Numbered from the stretch's first letter, positions 8,811 to 18,683 are shown. The stretch is DNA of 64,000 bases from G963665595 sp963665595 (GCA_963665595.2 CAXXJK010000005.1:620001-684000); one strand, 5' to 3'. Notes: a model not told the origin generated them from the letters alone. Numbers and translations are program-made.

Positions 8811-9218
8811 ATGAAATCCGATATTCATCCTAAGTATGTGGAGTGCACTGTCAAGTGCTCTTGCGGTAATACGTTCACTACGCATTCGACTAAACCAGAG
8901 TTACGCGTCGAGTTGTGCAACAAATGTCACCCCTTCTTCACTGGTCAACAGAAATTCGTTGACACGGGTGGTCGTGTTCAGCGCTTCTCCGACAAGTTTG
9001 GTTCCGCGGCTGAGACTGCCAAAGAGCGTGAAGCAGCTAAGATTGCGGCACGCAGGGCCGCCCTTGAGTCGGCTGAGGCTGAGAAGAAGGCTGCTCGTGA
9101 GGCAAAAGCTGCTGAGAAAGCTGCCCGCGCCGCTTCTTATACGAAAAAGGCTGAGAAAGTGGCACCTGAACTTGCTGTTGAAAGCGCGCCCGCTGAGACC
9201 GCTGAGACCGCTGAATAA
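8811..9218 (+). CDS. rpmE: 50S ribosomal protein L31 with long charged tail
   Basis: The first ~65 residues are a canonical zinc-type bL31, with Cys ligands in ECTVKCSCGN and ELCNKCHPF and the conserved FFTGQQKFVDTGGRVQRF. After that comes a ~65-residue Ala/Glu/Lys-rich tail, predicted helical, that ordinary L31 (about 70 aa) lacks. C-terminal extensions of this type occur on L31 in some Actinobacteria. The ATG follows AGAGGAG at good spacing. Position after rho is the usual actinobacterial order. A strong terminator follows. Confidence 0.95.
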   Translation: MKSDIHPKYVECTVKCSCGNTFTTHSTKPELRVELCNKCHPFFTGQQKFVDTGGRVQRFSDKFGSAAETAKEREAAKIAARRAALESAEAEKKAAREAKAAEKAARAASYTKKAEKVAPELAVESAPAETAETAE

Positions 9219-9240
9219 CCAGATTTAGTTTGTATCATAG

Positions 9241-9285
9241 AGGAGGGGAGATGCTTCGTTTGGAGTATTTCCCCTCTTTATGTTT
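9241..9285 (+). terminator. Rho-independent terminator after rpmE
   Basis: Positions 9241-9257 pair with 9262-9278 in an uninterrupted 17-bp stem (four G-U pairs) around the loop GTTT. The 3' side runs into a T-rich stretch. It lies 23 bp after the rpmE stop and closes the rho-rpmE unit. Confidence 0.75.
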
Positions 9286-9386
9286 CGGCGGCTACCATCT
9301 TTTAACGATGATTTACACTGTAGCTCGTGTGAATACTGTTCGAGAGTCTTTGAAGACTTGCTTCATGATGGGAAATGAGGTGGCTC

Positions 9387-10067
9387 ATGCATGTAACCCT
9401 TCTATATCATACCGAAAAACCGGAATGCGCCGTGGCGACTGCTGCTCGGCTTTGCTATGCTCCGATAGGGGCAGCCGAACTTTTGGAAACCATGAGTGAG
9501 GAGCGCGCGCGTGCGGTCTTGTCGACTATCATGAAAAGCGGTCATTTCTCGACTCTTGAGCATGCTAGCTATACCTTTGCCATTGACGGTGTGAGCCGTG
9601 CTTTGACGCATCAGCTGGTCCGCCATCGTCTGGCCAGCTTCAATCAACAATCTCAGCGCTATGTACAATTTAAAGAACAACCCGATGTCGTCATACCGTC
9701 AACGATTGATGCAGACCCGAAGACGCGTAAACTTTTTGATGAGGTTATCGATACGTCCTATCGTGCCTATGCTCGGCTTGTCGAGGCAGGTATACCCGCA
9801 GAAGACGCGCGGTATCTCTTGCCTAACGCCTGTGAAAGCAAAATTGTTGTCACCATGAATATACGCGAACTTCTGCATTTCTTTGAGTTGCGTTGTTGCC
9901 ATCGTGCTCAATGGGAGATACAAGAACTCGCAACCCGAATGCTCGAACTTGTCACGCCTACAGCGCCCTACATCTTCATGGACGCGGGTGCGTCTTGTCG
10001 TCGCGGTCCCTGCCCTGAAGGCAAAATGACCTGCGGGGAACCCTTCGAGAGAATTGTACGCGAATAG
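9387..10067 (+). CDS. thyX: Flavin-dependent thymidylate synthase ThyX
   Basis: ThyX methylates dUMP to dTMP using methylene-THF and NADPH through FAD, replacing ThyA. The diagnostic ThyX motif RHRxxSxNxxSxR is present as RHRLASFNQQSQR (about residues 74-86), as are GHFSTLEHASYTFAI and the C-terminal RCCHRAQWEIQ. ATG 9387 follows GAGGTGG; an ATG at 9375 in the same frame lacks spacing for a ribosome site. Length (226 aa) is normal. The next gene begins 2 bp after the stop codon. Confidence 0.95.
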   Translation: MHVTLLYHTEKPECAVATAARLCYAPIGAAELLETMSEERARAVLSTIMKSGHFSTLEHASYTFAIDGVSRALTHQLVRHRLASFNQQSQRYVQFKEQPDVVIPSTIDADPKTRKLFDEVIDTSYRAYARLVEAGIPAEDARYLLPNACESKIVVTMNIRELLHFFELRCCHRAQWEIQELATRMLELVTPTAPYIFMDAGASCRRGPCPEGKMTCGEPFERIVRE

Positions 10068-10068
10068 T

Positions 10069-11229
10069 ATGACTGATAAGATTTCCTACAAGCAAGAAGT
10101 TAAAGAGGCACGCGATACGTCGGGTGTTTTGCAGCGCACGCACATAGGAGGCCAAGCACTCATCGAAGGTATCATGATGCGTGGCCGCTATAACTGGGCT
10201 GTGGCGGTACGCGAGCCATCAGGTGCTATCTACACCGAAGAACATGAGCTCAGGTCAGGGCGAAAGAAAAACTCCTGGATGTCTTGGCCGATCATACGGG
10301 GCTGCACGGCACTTGTTGAGTCGTTGGTGTTAGGGTATAAGGCGCTCTCTATTGCCTCAGCGCATGCCTACGATTTTACTGATGAAGATGAAGAAGCAGA
10401 GACAATTGAGCAAAAAGAAACTACTACTTCTGATGATTCCCCTGTCGCCGAGGTAAAAGGCGAGGAACAAGATTCCGGAAAAAATGCCTTCGGCGTCATG
10501 ATGACGGTATCGATGGTTTTGGGTGTTGTTCTTGGTATTGTCATCTTCATCGTGCTGCCTGCTATTATCACCAATCTCGTCATAGGAGATTATGCATCAG
10601 GCACATTTGCCTGGAATCTTACCGATGGCGTATTGCGTGTCGCCATCTTTGTCTTTTATCTCTGGCTCATCGGGCGCATGAAGGATATTAAACGCATGTT
10701 TGCCTATCATGGGGCAGAGCATAAGACCATTCACTGCTATGAACACGGCCTTGCACTTACTCCGGAGAATGCACAGAAATTTTCTACGTTGCATGTGCGT
10801 TGCGGTACGGCGTTTCTTGTTATCACTCTTATCATTGCCATTTTTGTGTTTACGCTGATACCTATCAATGGGTTGTTGGAAGCTTGGAATGTTCAGAACA
10901 GCATTGCGCGCTTGGCTATCGTCATAGTGGCGCGCATCATATTGTTACCAGTGGTTGCTGGCTTAGCCTACGAGGTTACGGTGAAGTGGGCAGGCTCACA
11001 TCCTGAGAAACGTGCTGTGCAGGTTGTACTGTGGCCCGGTATGCAAATGCAACGGCTTACAACCAGTCAGCCCGATACTCAGATGTTGGAGTGCGCGATT
11101 GCCGCAATGGAGTTGGTTCTTGCCCGCGAAAAACGTGAGGCAGAGCAGGGCAAATCATCAGATAACCTATCTGAAATAGGCGAGATGCCTGCGGGTGCCG
11201 ATGCGTCGGCGGCCTGTGAGAGATGTTAG
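10069..11229 (+). CDS. DUF1385 family membrane protein
   Basis: A 386-aa protein of the DUF1385 family, recognised by IGGQALIEGIMMRGR near the N-terminus and AYHGAEHKTIHCYEHG in the middle. Membrane helices lie at about residues 140-165 (VSMVLGVVLGIVIFIVLPAI), 180-200, 255-280 and 290-315. An acidic segment (about residues 100-135) precedes the first helix. The family sits near prfA in many Gram-positive genomes and its function is not established. It follows thyX by one nucleotide. Confidence 0.85.
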   Translation: MTDKISYKQEVKEARDTSGVLQRTHIGGQALIEGIMMRGRYNWAVAVREPSGAIYTEEHELRSGRKKNSWMSWPIIRGCTALVESLVLGYKALSIASAHAYDFTDEDEEAETIEQKETTTSDDSPVAEVKGEEQDSGKNAFGVMMTVSMVLGVVLGIVIFIVLPAIITNLVIGDYASGTFAWNLTDGVLRVAIFVFYLWLIGRMKDIKRMFAYHGAEHKTIHCYEHGLALTPENAQKFSTLHVRCGTAFLVITLIIAIFVFTLIPINGLLEAWNVQNSIARLAIVIVARIILLPVVAGLAYEVTVKWAGSHPEKRAVQVVLWPGMQMQRLTTSQPDTQMLECAIAAMELVLAREKREAEQGKSSDNLSEIGEMPAGADASAACERC

Positions 11230-11250
11230 CGCGCGCTGTCGTTGAGAGGT

Positions 11251-13155
11251 ATGATGGCATCTATTGTAAAAAGATGTGTCGGCATTCTTCTGGCGGTATC
11301 CTGTATACTGCCCATTTTTGTATCTCCTGCCTATGCCGCTGACTCCGATGAAGGCAAAGTTGAGCTAGATTCTTCGTACATCGTTGCGCCCGAACAGGTG
11401 ACCGGCGAAGTCTATGTTCTGGTAGCCCCGGGTCTCTCATGGCAAGATATTACGGCATCCGATACGCCAACGCTTTATGCGCTTGCGGGCACTCACGCCT
11501 GCGCTAATGTCGTTGTGGATGCCATCTATGATCTGTCTGTCTATCAGGGCGCGGGTAATTTCCATTATGCTCAGCTGAACGGTTACTCTCTCCAGGAAAT
11601 CGATGAGTACGTTTCAACGATTCTTCAGGATATGGGCTCGGCTGATTCTCTCGTTATTACCGCGTCACCAGCGTTTGCCCAGACACCCTTTGAAGCCCGT
11701 GGATATACGCCAACTATCGTAGCCGATGCGGGAGATAACGGTCTTCTGACATCGACCACCACCACGCGTTCAGGGCTTATCACCTCAAGCGATCTAAACG
11801 GTGCCATCTGCGCGCTCGTGCAAGTAGCTCAGCGGCACCCGGGTGCCGTGTCTGTTTACGGATTGTCTAATTTTCTCAATACGACCAATCGTGTCTCCAC
11901 GCTCTCTCATGCGGATTCGGTTGCGCTTGCCATACAGGATTCAAAACCCTATTACTTTACCTTCTTCGTCCTACTGATGGGTTTGACGTTTGCGCTTTCC
12001 ATTACCATGACACTGTTAGAGATCAAGATACGCCCAACGTTTCTTAATTTTCTTATACCCGTTACGCGTATTCTTTGGGTTGTTGCTATAGCATTTCCCC
12101 TCGCCAGCTATCTCATGTTTGTTCAGCTTCCTCCTGTTGTCACGCCTACGATTGCCTTATGCTTTTGTTTCGCCTGGTTGGCAGCGCTTTCTTTTATAGC
12201 GTTGCTTATAGGTTTCATGTGTCGCTGGCTTTATTCGTTACTGTTTCTGTTTCTCATCACGGCAGTTACTCTCATTGGCGACCAGCTATTGGGCGGCCCT
12301 CTCACCGCTTGTGGCTATCTCAGTTATTCACCATTGGATATCACGCGCTATTATGGCATAGGCAATGAGGGCGCAAGCCTCATGTTTGGTTCTTGGATTA
12401 TGCTGTCGGCTCTTCTGATGAATCGATTTCCTGACCGTGCTTTTATAAAGCCATTCAAACTGTGGATATTCCCGCTGGTTTCGGTGTTTGTCATTACGGT
12501 CATTGCAGCACCTTGGTGGGGTTCTAACTTCGGGGTACTCATCTGGGGTAGTGTGGGTGCTATCGTCGCATGGTTGCTTTTCAACGAACGAAAAGTCACG
12601 TGGAAAGCAGTTGCTGTCATGGTTGTCGTGAGTGCCCTGCTTGCCTGCTCAGTACTCTTTCTCGATACCACATTTAATGCTGAATCGCATATGGGCGCAC
12701 AAATGAGCAGCTTGAATGGAGGGTGGTTTAGGGACATCTTCTTGGTGGTCTGCGATATGGTGCGGCTTTCATGGAATACGGTGGTGTTCTCGCCGTTCCT
12801 TGCTGCCTGTTTTCTGTTCATCTTTTTCTATCTCATCTGGTTGCGCGTTGCAAAACCGGGCCCCTATGCTCAGTTTTGGAAGCGTAACATACCCTTCAAA
12901 GCTGCTTATGTGGCCTTGCTCATCACATCGGGCCTCATGCTTTTTACGGAAGATTCAGGTATTTTTATGCCAGCACTCCTTCTGTTATATGCGATGGCTG
13001 GTTTCATTTGGCTTGTATGCGACCTACATCGTTGGCACCTACGCGAGTGGGCGCGAACGAAACATAATATCGATATTTCACGTCTTCAGAGTGCCGATCT
13101 TTTAGACGCAGAGCTCCCGTTTCTCGACAATTCGTCTGACGACGCTGACAGTTAG
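11251..13155 (+). CDS. Large polytopic membrane protein with extracytoplasmic N-domain
   Basis: About 634 aa. A signal peptide (hydrophobic GILLAVSCILPIFV, cleavage after AYA) leads to a ~200-residue outer domain (VYVLVAPGLSWQDI, DTPTLYALA) that resembles the start of alkaline-phosphatase-like folds. About eleven membrane helices follow from residue ~230. The segment ITRYYGIGNEGASL between helices is shared with a group of uncharacterised Gram-positive membrane proteins. A short basic tail ends the protein. ATG 11251 or 11254 may be used; GAGAGG lies just upstream. Function is unknown. Its place between DUF1385 and prfA recurs, as far as I recall, in Coriobacteriia. Confidence 0.75.
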   Translation: MMASIVKRCVGILLAVSCILPIFVSPAYAADSDEGKVELDSSYIVAPEQVTGEVYVLVAPGLSWQDITASDTPTLYALAGTHACANVVVDAIYDLSVYQGAGNFHYAQLNGYSLQEIDEYVSTILQDMGSADSLVITASPAFAQTPFEARGYTPTIVADAGDNGLLTSTTTTRSGLITSSDLNGAICALVQVAQRHPGAVSVYGLSNFLNTTNRVSTLSHADSVALAIQDSKPYYFTFFVLLMGLTFALSITMTLLEIKIRPTFLNFLIPVTRILWVVAIAFPLASYLMFVQLPPVVTPTIALCFCFAWLAALSFIALLIGFMCRWLYSLLFLFLITAVTLIGDQLLGGPLTACGYLSYSPLDITRYYGIGNEGASLMFGSWIMLSALLMNRFPDRAFIKPFKLWIFPLVSVFVITVIAAPWWGSNFGVLIWGSVGAIVAWLLFNERKVTWKAVAVMVVVSALLACSVLFLDTTFNAESHMGAQMSSLNGGWFRDIFLVVCDMVRLSWNTVVFSPFLAACFLFIFFYLIWLRVAKPGPYAQFWKRNIPFKAAYVALLITSGLMLFTEDSGIFMPALLLLYAMAGFIWLVCDLHRWHLREWARTKHNIDISRLQSADLLDAELPFLDNSSDDADS

Positions 13156-13296
13156 CGTCTCTTCTTTTGCTCGCCGTTCTTCTACGGCTTGTTTTGCCGA
13201 TGCAGGAGTATCGCGCAGTACCTCGTAGAAACTGCCGTACCTGAATGTATGGTATCATCGTTGATTGCAAATCTCACTTCAAAGGAATGAACAACT

Positions 13297-14373
13297 ATGC
13301 GTGACAAGCTGCAAAAAATAATAACCTCCTATCATGAGCTCGAGACGCGACTGAGCGACCCGGCCGTTCTTGCCGACCAGAAAGAATATACGCGTCTGGC
13401 TAAGGAACATGCGCTGCAGGCAGATCTCGTACAACGAGCACGCTCGTATGTCGCCGCACTCGATGAGCTGGCTGCTGCTAAGGAGATACTCAAGACGGAA
13501 TCCGATCCTGAGATGAAAGAGCTCGCCCAGGCTGAGATGGCTGAGCAAGAGAAACTCATTGATACACTTGAGAACTCGATCAAGATCATGTTGGTACCGG
13601 GTGATCCTAATGATGAAAAGGATATCATCGTCGAGATACGCGCTGGTGCGGGCGGTGATGAAGCCGCTCTATTTGCAGGTGACCTGTTCCGTATGTACAG
13701 TCGCCTTGCTGAGGCGCGTCGTTGGAAAGTTGAGGTTTTAGATAGTTCTCTTTCTGAGGCGGGCGGCTACAAAGAAATCTCCTTCAAGGTGATTGGCGAT
13801 AAAGTGTATTCTGTCATGAAATTTGAGAGTGGTGTTCATCGCGTTCAGCGTGTTCCTAAGACAGAATCTCAGGGTCGCATTCATACCTCGACTGCTACTG
13901 TTGCCGTACTTCCCGAAGTTGATGAGGTCGAAGTCGATATCAACCCCAATGATCTGCGTATCGATGTGTATCGCGCGGGAGGACCTGGTGGGCAATGTGT
14001 CAATACCACTGATTCAGCGGTTCGCATTACGCACCTTCCTTCAGGACTGGTAGTTCAATCGCAGGACCAGAAGTCTCAACTCCAGAACAAGATTGCAGCT
14101 ATGTCTGTCTTGCGAGCTCGTCTGTACGATAAGATGTGCGCAGAGCAGCAGGCAGAACTGGGCGCTGAAAGACGTAGTCAAATTGGCACAGGGGACCGTT
14201 CAGAAAAGATTCGCACCTACAATGGCCCTCAAGATCGTGTGACCGATCATCGCATCGGTTATAACGGTACCTATAATGGAGTTTTGCTGGGTGCGGGTGG
14301 GGCTGGTCTTGAAGAGCTCATCACGGCACTCATCACTGTGGATCGTGCCGAACGCCTGGAGAAAGCGCTCTAA
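13297..14373 (+). CDS. prfA: Peptide chain release factor 1
   Basis: RF1 reads UAA and UAG and triggers peptide release. The GGQ catalytic loop is RAGGPGGQCVNTTDSAV, and the protein has the RF1 hallmark RVPKTESQGRIHTSTATVAVLPE rather than the RF2 form. At 358 aa its length is standard. The ATG follows AAAGGA. It is immediately followed, 2 bp after the stop, by its own methyltransferase PrmC, which modifies the Gln of GGQ. Confidence 0.97.
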   Translation: MRDKLQKIITSYHELETRLSDPAVLADQKEYTRLAKEHALQADLVQRARSYVAALDELAAAKEILKTESDPEMKELAQAEMAEQEKLIDTLENSIKIMLVPGDPNDEKDIIVEIRAGAGGDEAALFAGDLFRMYSRLAEARRWKVEVLDSSLSEAGGYKEISFKVIGDKVYSVMKFESGVHRVQRVPKTESQGRIHTSTATVAVLPEVDEVEVDINPNDLRIDVYRAGGPGGQCVNTTDSAVRITHLPSGLVVQSQDQKSQLQNKIAAMSVLRARLYDKMCAEQQAELGAERRSQIGTGDRSEKIRTYNGPQDRVTDHRIGYNGTYNGVLLGAGGAGLEELITALITVDRAERLEKAL

Positions 14374-14375
14374 GG

Positions 14376-15962
14376 ATGACACGGGGAGAGTATGCCGGTA
14401 CTATTCAGGCGGCGCTTGACGAAATCAGCGCAATGCTTGCCGATGTACCTTCAGCAGGTGTTGCATTAGGATCGCAAACACCGGCTTATTTTGAGGCCAG
14501 TTATCTGATGTGTGCCTTGCTGGGATGTGGCCGCGCTGAACTCAACATTCGTTATCAGGATGTCCTTCCCGATTCCTCATTGCAAACGTTGCGCGATTGG
14601 GCAGCGCGTCGTCTGACCGGTGAGCCATTACAATATATCGTGGGCGAAGCTCCCTTTCGTCAACTGGTACTTGAAGTCAACTCCGCTGTGTTGATTCCTC
14701 GGCCCGAAACTGAGATATTGGTGGACCGGGCTCTCTCTTTTTTGAGAAATCGTCCTGCTGCCGTCTCAGATGCCACAGTGCGTGTTCTTGATCTCTGCAC
14801 GGGGTCAGGCTGTATTGCGCTTTCTGTTGCCACGGAGATACGTGCAATGGGCATGACTTCTGTTGAGGTATATGCAACCGACATCGATACAGCTGCTTTG
14901 GCGGTGGCATCTCATAATCTTATGCGCTCTGGTATGCAAGAGACGGTCTCGTTATTTCAAGGCGATCTATTTGAGGCTTTGAAAGACAGCTCGGGTGTCT
15001 TTGATCTGATACTGTCCAATCCGCCCTACGTCTCTGATGCCGCGATGAGTGTATTGCCGGCAGAGGTAGCAAATTTTGAGCCGAGACGTGCTCTTGTGGG
15101 CGGTCGGGATGGGCTTGACATATTTCGGCGGATTCTTGCAGATATTCCTCGCTATCTCGCACCGGGAGGCGCGTGTATCTGCGAACTTTCAGGGGAACAC
15201 ATAGAGATGGCAGCAGCGAATTCAGCTGAGGTGTTTCGTGAAGTTGAAATCGTACCTGACCTTACGGGTCGTCCACGCTTTCTTTTCATGACGGGTGTGT
15301 ACGATTCCTTGGCATCAACAGTCGTTGCGGTAGATGAAGACAATCCAGACCCGGCTCTTGTCGGGCGCGCTGCTGCGGCACTTAAAAACGGCGAGCCGGT
15401 CATCTTTCCTACCGATACCGTCTATGGCATCGGCGTGGCAGTGCGCTTTGACACGACGCCCGAACGCATCTATGAACTTAAAGGACGCGAGGCGCGTAAG
15501 CCGATCGCATGGTTGGTGGGGTATGGTGCAGAGGGCGATCAAACAGACGCTCTGCGGCGTTATGGCGCAGAAGTTCCCTCTTATGCCTATACTCTTGCTC
15601 GAAAATTCTGGCCAGGGGCGCTTACACTCATTGTAAGAGCATCCGCGGCAGTTCCTCCTCAGTTTCTCGGTGAGGAGAGAACAATAGCGCTGCGCATGCC
15701 TGACAACAAGATTGCGCTTATTCTTATCGAAAGCGTTGGTGTGCCGATCGCCACGTCTAGTGCTAACATATCGGGCGAGCCGCCCGCTTGTATGATCGGC
15801 GACCTAGACGAATCATTATTGAGAAATGTCAGCTGGGTACTCGACGCCGGGCCTTCTCGTGAGGGAATTGCCTCGACAGTGGTTTCTTGCTTGGGGGAAG
15901 TTCCGGTTATCATGCGTGAGGGTTCCGTTACAGAGGAGATGCTCTATGGGATATCAGAATAA
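14376..15962 (+). CDS. prmC: PrmC-Sua5 fusion: RF glutamine methyltransferase plus tRNA t6A synthesis protein
   Basis: A 528-aa fusion of two enzymes usually encoded by adjacent genes. Residues 1 to ~305 are PrmC (HemK), a SAM methyltransferase for the release-factor GGQ Gln, with RVLDLCTGSGCIALS and the catalytic NPPY (LSNPPYVSDA). Residues ~310-528 are a YrdC/Sua5 domain that makes threonylcarbamoyl-AMP for tRNA t6A, with GEPVIFPTDTVYGIG and ATSSANISGEP. No stop or start separates them, and the short linker AVDEDNPDP joins the halves. The C-terminal extra Sua5 domain is absent. Confidence 0.93.
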   Translation: MTRGEYAGTIQAALDEISAMLADVPSAGVALGSQTPAYFEASYLMCALLGCGRAELNIRYQDVLPDSSLQTLRDWAARRLTGEPLQYIVGEAPFRQLVLEVNSAVLIPRPETEILVDRALSFLRNRPAAVSDATVRVLDLCTGSGCIALSVATEIRAMGMTSVEVYATDIDTAALAVASHNLMRSGMQETVSLFQGDLFEALKDSSGVFDLILSNPPYVSDAAMSVLPAEVANFEPRRALVGGRDGLDIFRRILADIPRYLAPGGACICELSGEHIEMAAANSAEVFREVEIVPDLTGRPRFLFMTGVYDSLASTVVAVDEDNPDPALVGRAAAALKNGEPVIFPTDTVYGIGVAVRFDTTPERIYELKGREARKPIAWLVGYGAEGDQTDALRRYGAEVPSYAYTLARKFWPGALTLIVRASAAVPPQFLGEERTIALRMPDNKIALILIESVGVPIATSSANISGEPPACMIGDLDESLLRNVSWVLDAGPSREGIASTVVSCLGEVPVIMREGSVTEEMLYGISE

Positions 15963-17001
15963 GTTCAGTCATGAGGACACCGAAGCTCATGACATTGATC
16001 ATACCGATGCACCCTACATCAAGATAAAGGGTTCGTTTCGTTCGGCTGATGGCGTGACCGATATAGTTACCCGAATGTGGGAGCCGCCCGCGGGTATTGC
16101 GCCACGCGGTGTTGTTCAACTCGTACATGGTATGGTCGAGTTCGTTGATCGCTACGACTATTTTGCTCGATTTCTTGTGGCACATGGCTTTGCTGTTGTG
16201 GGGCATGATCATATTGCCCATGGGGACTCGGTATCTTCACCTGAACGTTGGGGGAAGTTGCCCAAACACGAAGGCCGATCTGTTCTTATCGAAGATACCC
16301 ATCGGATGCGTGCAGTTGCTCAGGAGAAGTATACAGCGACGATACCCTACGTGCTTTTTGGACACTCCATGGGATCGTTTATTGTACGCGCCTATCTTAT
16401 GGAACACGGCGATGGTCTTGCAGGCGCAATTATCAGCGGTACCGCTCAACAACCCCTTGCGCTATCATACACGGCGCTTGCGCTGTCGCATGCTATTGCG
16501 CTGTTTCGTGGCGAGGACTACTACAGCGCGTTCGTTGATAATCTGGGGATGGGGGCTTACAACAAGGCATTTGAGCCCGCTCGAACTTCCCGAGATTGGC
16601 TCTCTCGCGACGAGGCAACAGTTGATACCTACCTTGCAGAGCCGCGTTGCTCGTTTTCTTTTTCTGTGGGAGGTTATAGTACGCTTACCAGCCTTACGGG
16701 CTACATAGCAAAACAAAATAACGTGGCACGTGCCCCCATTGATCTGCCCCTACTGTTCATAAGCGGTGGAGACGACCCCGTGGGGAATAGAGGTATCGGC
16801 GTCTATGCGGCTGCGTCTCAGTTTCGCAAGGCGGGCAACGATCATGTCTATGTGGAGATATACCCCGAAGCTCGCCACGAACTGATCAACGAGATCAACT
16901 GGCACGAAGTCTATAACGATATGTATGACTGGATTGAGGCAGTGATTACGGGGATGCCTCCCAAGAGTAACGATATAGATCAGAAGTATTTGAGACATTA
17001 G
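15946..17001 (+). CDS. Alpha/beta hydrolase, monoacylglycerol lipase / lysophospholipase-like
   Basis: A 351-aa serine hydrolase of the Hydrolase_4 (serine aminopeptidase S33) group. The nucleophile elbow is GHSMGS (about residue 140); the acid is probably the Asp in SGGDDPVG and the His in ARHELINE. HGMVEFVDRYDYFA is the typical N-terminal block of lysophospholipase-like members. The start ATG at 15946 follows GAGGAG and overlaps the sua5 end by 17 bp. It is soluble, without a signal peptide. Substrate is not known; the glycerol kinase directly after it makes a role in acylglycerol breakdown plausible (inference). Confidence 0.85.
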   Translation: MGYQNKFSHEDTEAHDIDHTDAPYIKIKGSFRSADGVTDIVTRMWEPPAGIAPRGVVQLVHGMVEFVDRYDYFARFLVAHGFAVVGHDHIAHGDSVSSPERWGKLPKHEGRSVLIEDTHRMRAVAQEKYTATIPYVLFGHSMGSFIVRAYLMEHGDGLAGAIISGTAQQPLALSYTALALSHAIALFRGEDYYSAFVDNLGMGAYNKAFEPARTSRDWLSRDEATVDTYLAEPRCSFSFSVGGYSTLTSLTGYIAKQNNVARAPIDLPLLFISGGDDPVGNRGIGVYAAASQFRKAGNDHVYVEIYPEARHELINEINWHEVYNDMYDWIEAVITGMPPKSNDIDQKYLRH

Positions 17002-17014
17002 GGGAGGTGTCGCA

Positions 17015-18544
17015 GTGGGGTTATACGTTCTTTCCATCGATCAGGGTACCACGTCTTCGCGCGCCATACTATTTGACCATGAAGGGAACGTGTGTGCTCT
17101 TGCCCAACGCGAATTTGAGCAGATATTCCCTAAACCAGGCTGGGTTGAGCATGATCCGCGTGTAATACTTGCCACAGAGATGGCTGTTGTGTCTGAGGCC
17201 CTGGTGTCTGGTCGTGTTAACCCGGGGGAGATCGTTTGTGCGGGTATAAGCAATCAAAGAGAGACTACTATTATCTGGAATAGGCATACCGGCGAGCCAG
17301 TCTATAACGCCATTGTCTGGCAGTGTCGTCGCACGGCTGCATACCTTGAGCACCTCCTCGAGGGTACCGACTGGCCTCGCCGCATTCAGGAGAAAACGGG
17401 TCTCATCCCAGATGCCTATTTTTCGGCATCAAAGATTGCGTGGATTCTTGATAATGTTGAGGGGGCTCGCGCTTCTGCTCAGGCTGGTGACTTGTTGTTT
17501 GGGACGGTTGACACCTGGCTTATCTGGAACCTCAATGGCGACAAGTTGCACGTGACAGACTATACCAATGCTTCGCGTACCCTGCTGTTCAATATTCATT
17601 CACTTACCTGGGACGAAGAGCTTCTTGAACTTTTTGATATTCCCTCTTCGATGATGCCTGAGGTGCGTCCATCTTCAGGTTCTTTCGGTACGATCGATGT
17701 GCCTCTGCTTTCACTTCATATTCCCATTACCGGGGTTGCCGGTGACCAACAGGCGGCACTGTTTGGACAGGGCTGTTTTTCTGAAGGGGAAGCGAAGAAC
17801 ACCTATGGAACCGGATGTTTTCTTCTGCTGAATACAGGGGACACGCCCGTTGCGTCGCAGAAGGGCATACTCACCACACTTGCTGCTTCTACTTCTTCGG
17901 AGGGGCGTCCGCACTATGTTCTTGAAGGCTCGGTGTTTGTGGCAGGCGCACTGATAAAGTGGCTTTCTGAAGAGCTTGGCATACTGCCAGATGTTGCTGA
18001 GAGTTCGGCGCTGGCCTTGTCGGTTGAAACTTCTGACGGTGTCTACATTGTTCCGGCTTTCACGGGGTTGGGGGCACCATGGTGGAATCCCTATGCGCGT
18101 GGTGCCATTGTCGGTTTGACGCGCGGCACTACACGAGCTCACATCGTGCGCGCTGCCCTAGAGGCACTGGCCTATCAGCTCCATGACATCTTGATCGTCA
18201 TGAAAGAGGACTCAGGTATCGATCTGTCATTACTCTGCGTTGATGGGGGAGTGAGCGGAAACGATTTTCTCATGCAATTTCAAGCAGATATCCTCGCAAC
18301 ACCAGTGAGACGTGCTCAACACCTTGAGACGACAGCTCTAGGGGCTGCGGCTCTTGCGGGGCTTGCTTCAGGGTTTTGGGAGTCCCTTGATGAGATTCAT
18401 GGCCTCAATGAAGGCGGTATCATCTTTACTCCTCGTGAGGACGCTGATGGGAAACGTGCCCGTCGATTGTTGGGCTGGAAGCGTGCGGTCGATTCAGTGC
18501 TTACGTATGCCGATGGGTGCGAAGAACACTTTGAGGCGCAGTGA
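17015..18544 (+). CDS. glpK: Glycerol kinase
   Basis: GlpK phosphorylates glycerol to glycerol-3-phosphate. The FGGY-kinase signature elements are all present: SIDQGTTSSRAILFD at the N-terminus, NQRETTIIWNRHTGEPVYNAIVWQ, GVAGDQQAALFGQGCF, KNTYGTGCFLLLNTG, and the C-terminal DGGVSGNDFLMQFQADIL. Length 509 aa is normal. Start is GTG at 17015 behind GGGGAGGTG. No glycerol facilitator or GlpD lies nearby. Confidence 0.96.
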   Translation: MGLYVLSIDQGTTSSRAILFDHEGNVCALAQREFEQIFPKPGWVEHDPRVILATEMAVVSEALVSGRVNPGEIVCAGISNQRETTIIWNRHTGEPVYNAIVWQCRRTAAYLEHLLEGTDWPRRIQEKTGLIPDAYFSASKIAWILDNVEGARASAQAGDLLFGTVDTWLIWNLNGDKLHVTDYTNASRTLLFNIHSLTWDEELLELFDIPSSMMPEVRPSSGSFGTIDVPLLSLHIPITGVAGDQQAALFGQGCFSEGEAKNTYGTGCFLLLNTGDTPVASQKGILTTLAASTSSEGRPHYVLEGSVFVAGALIKWLSEELGILPDVAESSALALSVETSDGVYIVPAFTGLGAPWWNPYARGAIVGLTRGTTRAHIVRAALEALAYQLHDILIVMKEDSGIDLSLLCVDGGVSGNDFLMQFQADILATPVRRAQHLETTALGAAALAGLASGFWESLDEIHGLNEGGIIFTPREDADGKRARRLLGWKRAVDSVLTYADGCEEHFEAQ

Positions 18545-18683
18545 TGAGACGTTGTTGATATTCAAAGATGCGCGCGCTTGTGCACGCTCCATGAAAAAAC
18601 ACGTTCGTCTTGTCACGAGTCCTCGTGCACACGTATCATGGGAGTGACTGATACGACGTATATAGTGAGAGAAAGAGAGTGCT

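Noticed and set aside
9230..9499. Small gene between rpmE and thyX
   Set aside because: It overlaps the rpmE terminator and the start of thyX, and its protein has no recognisable features.
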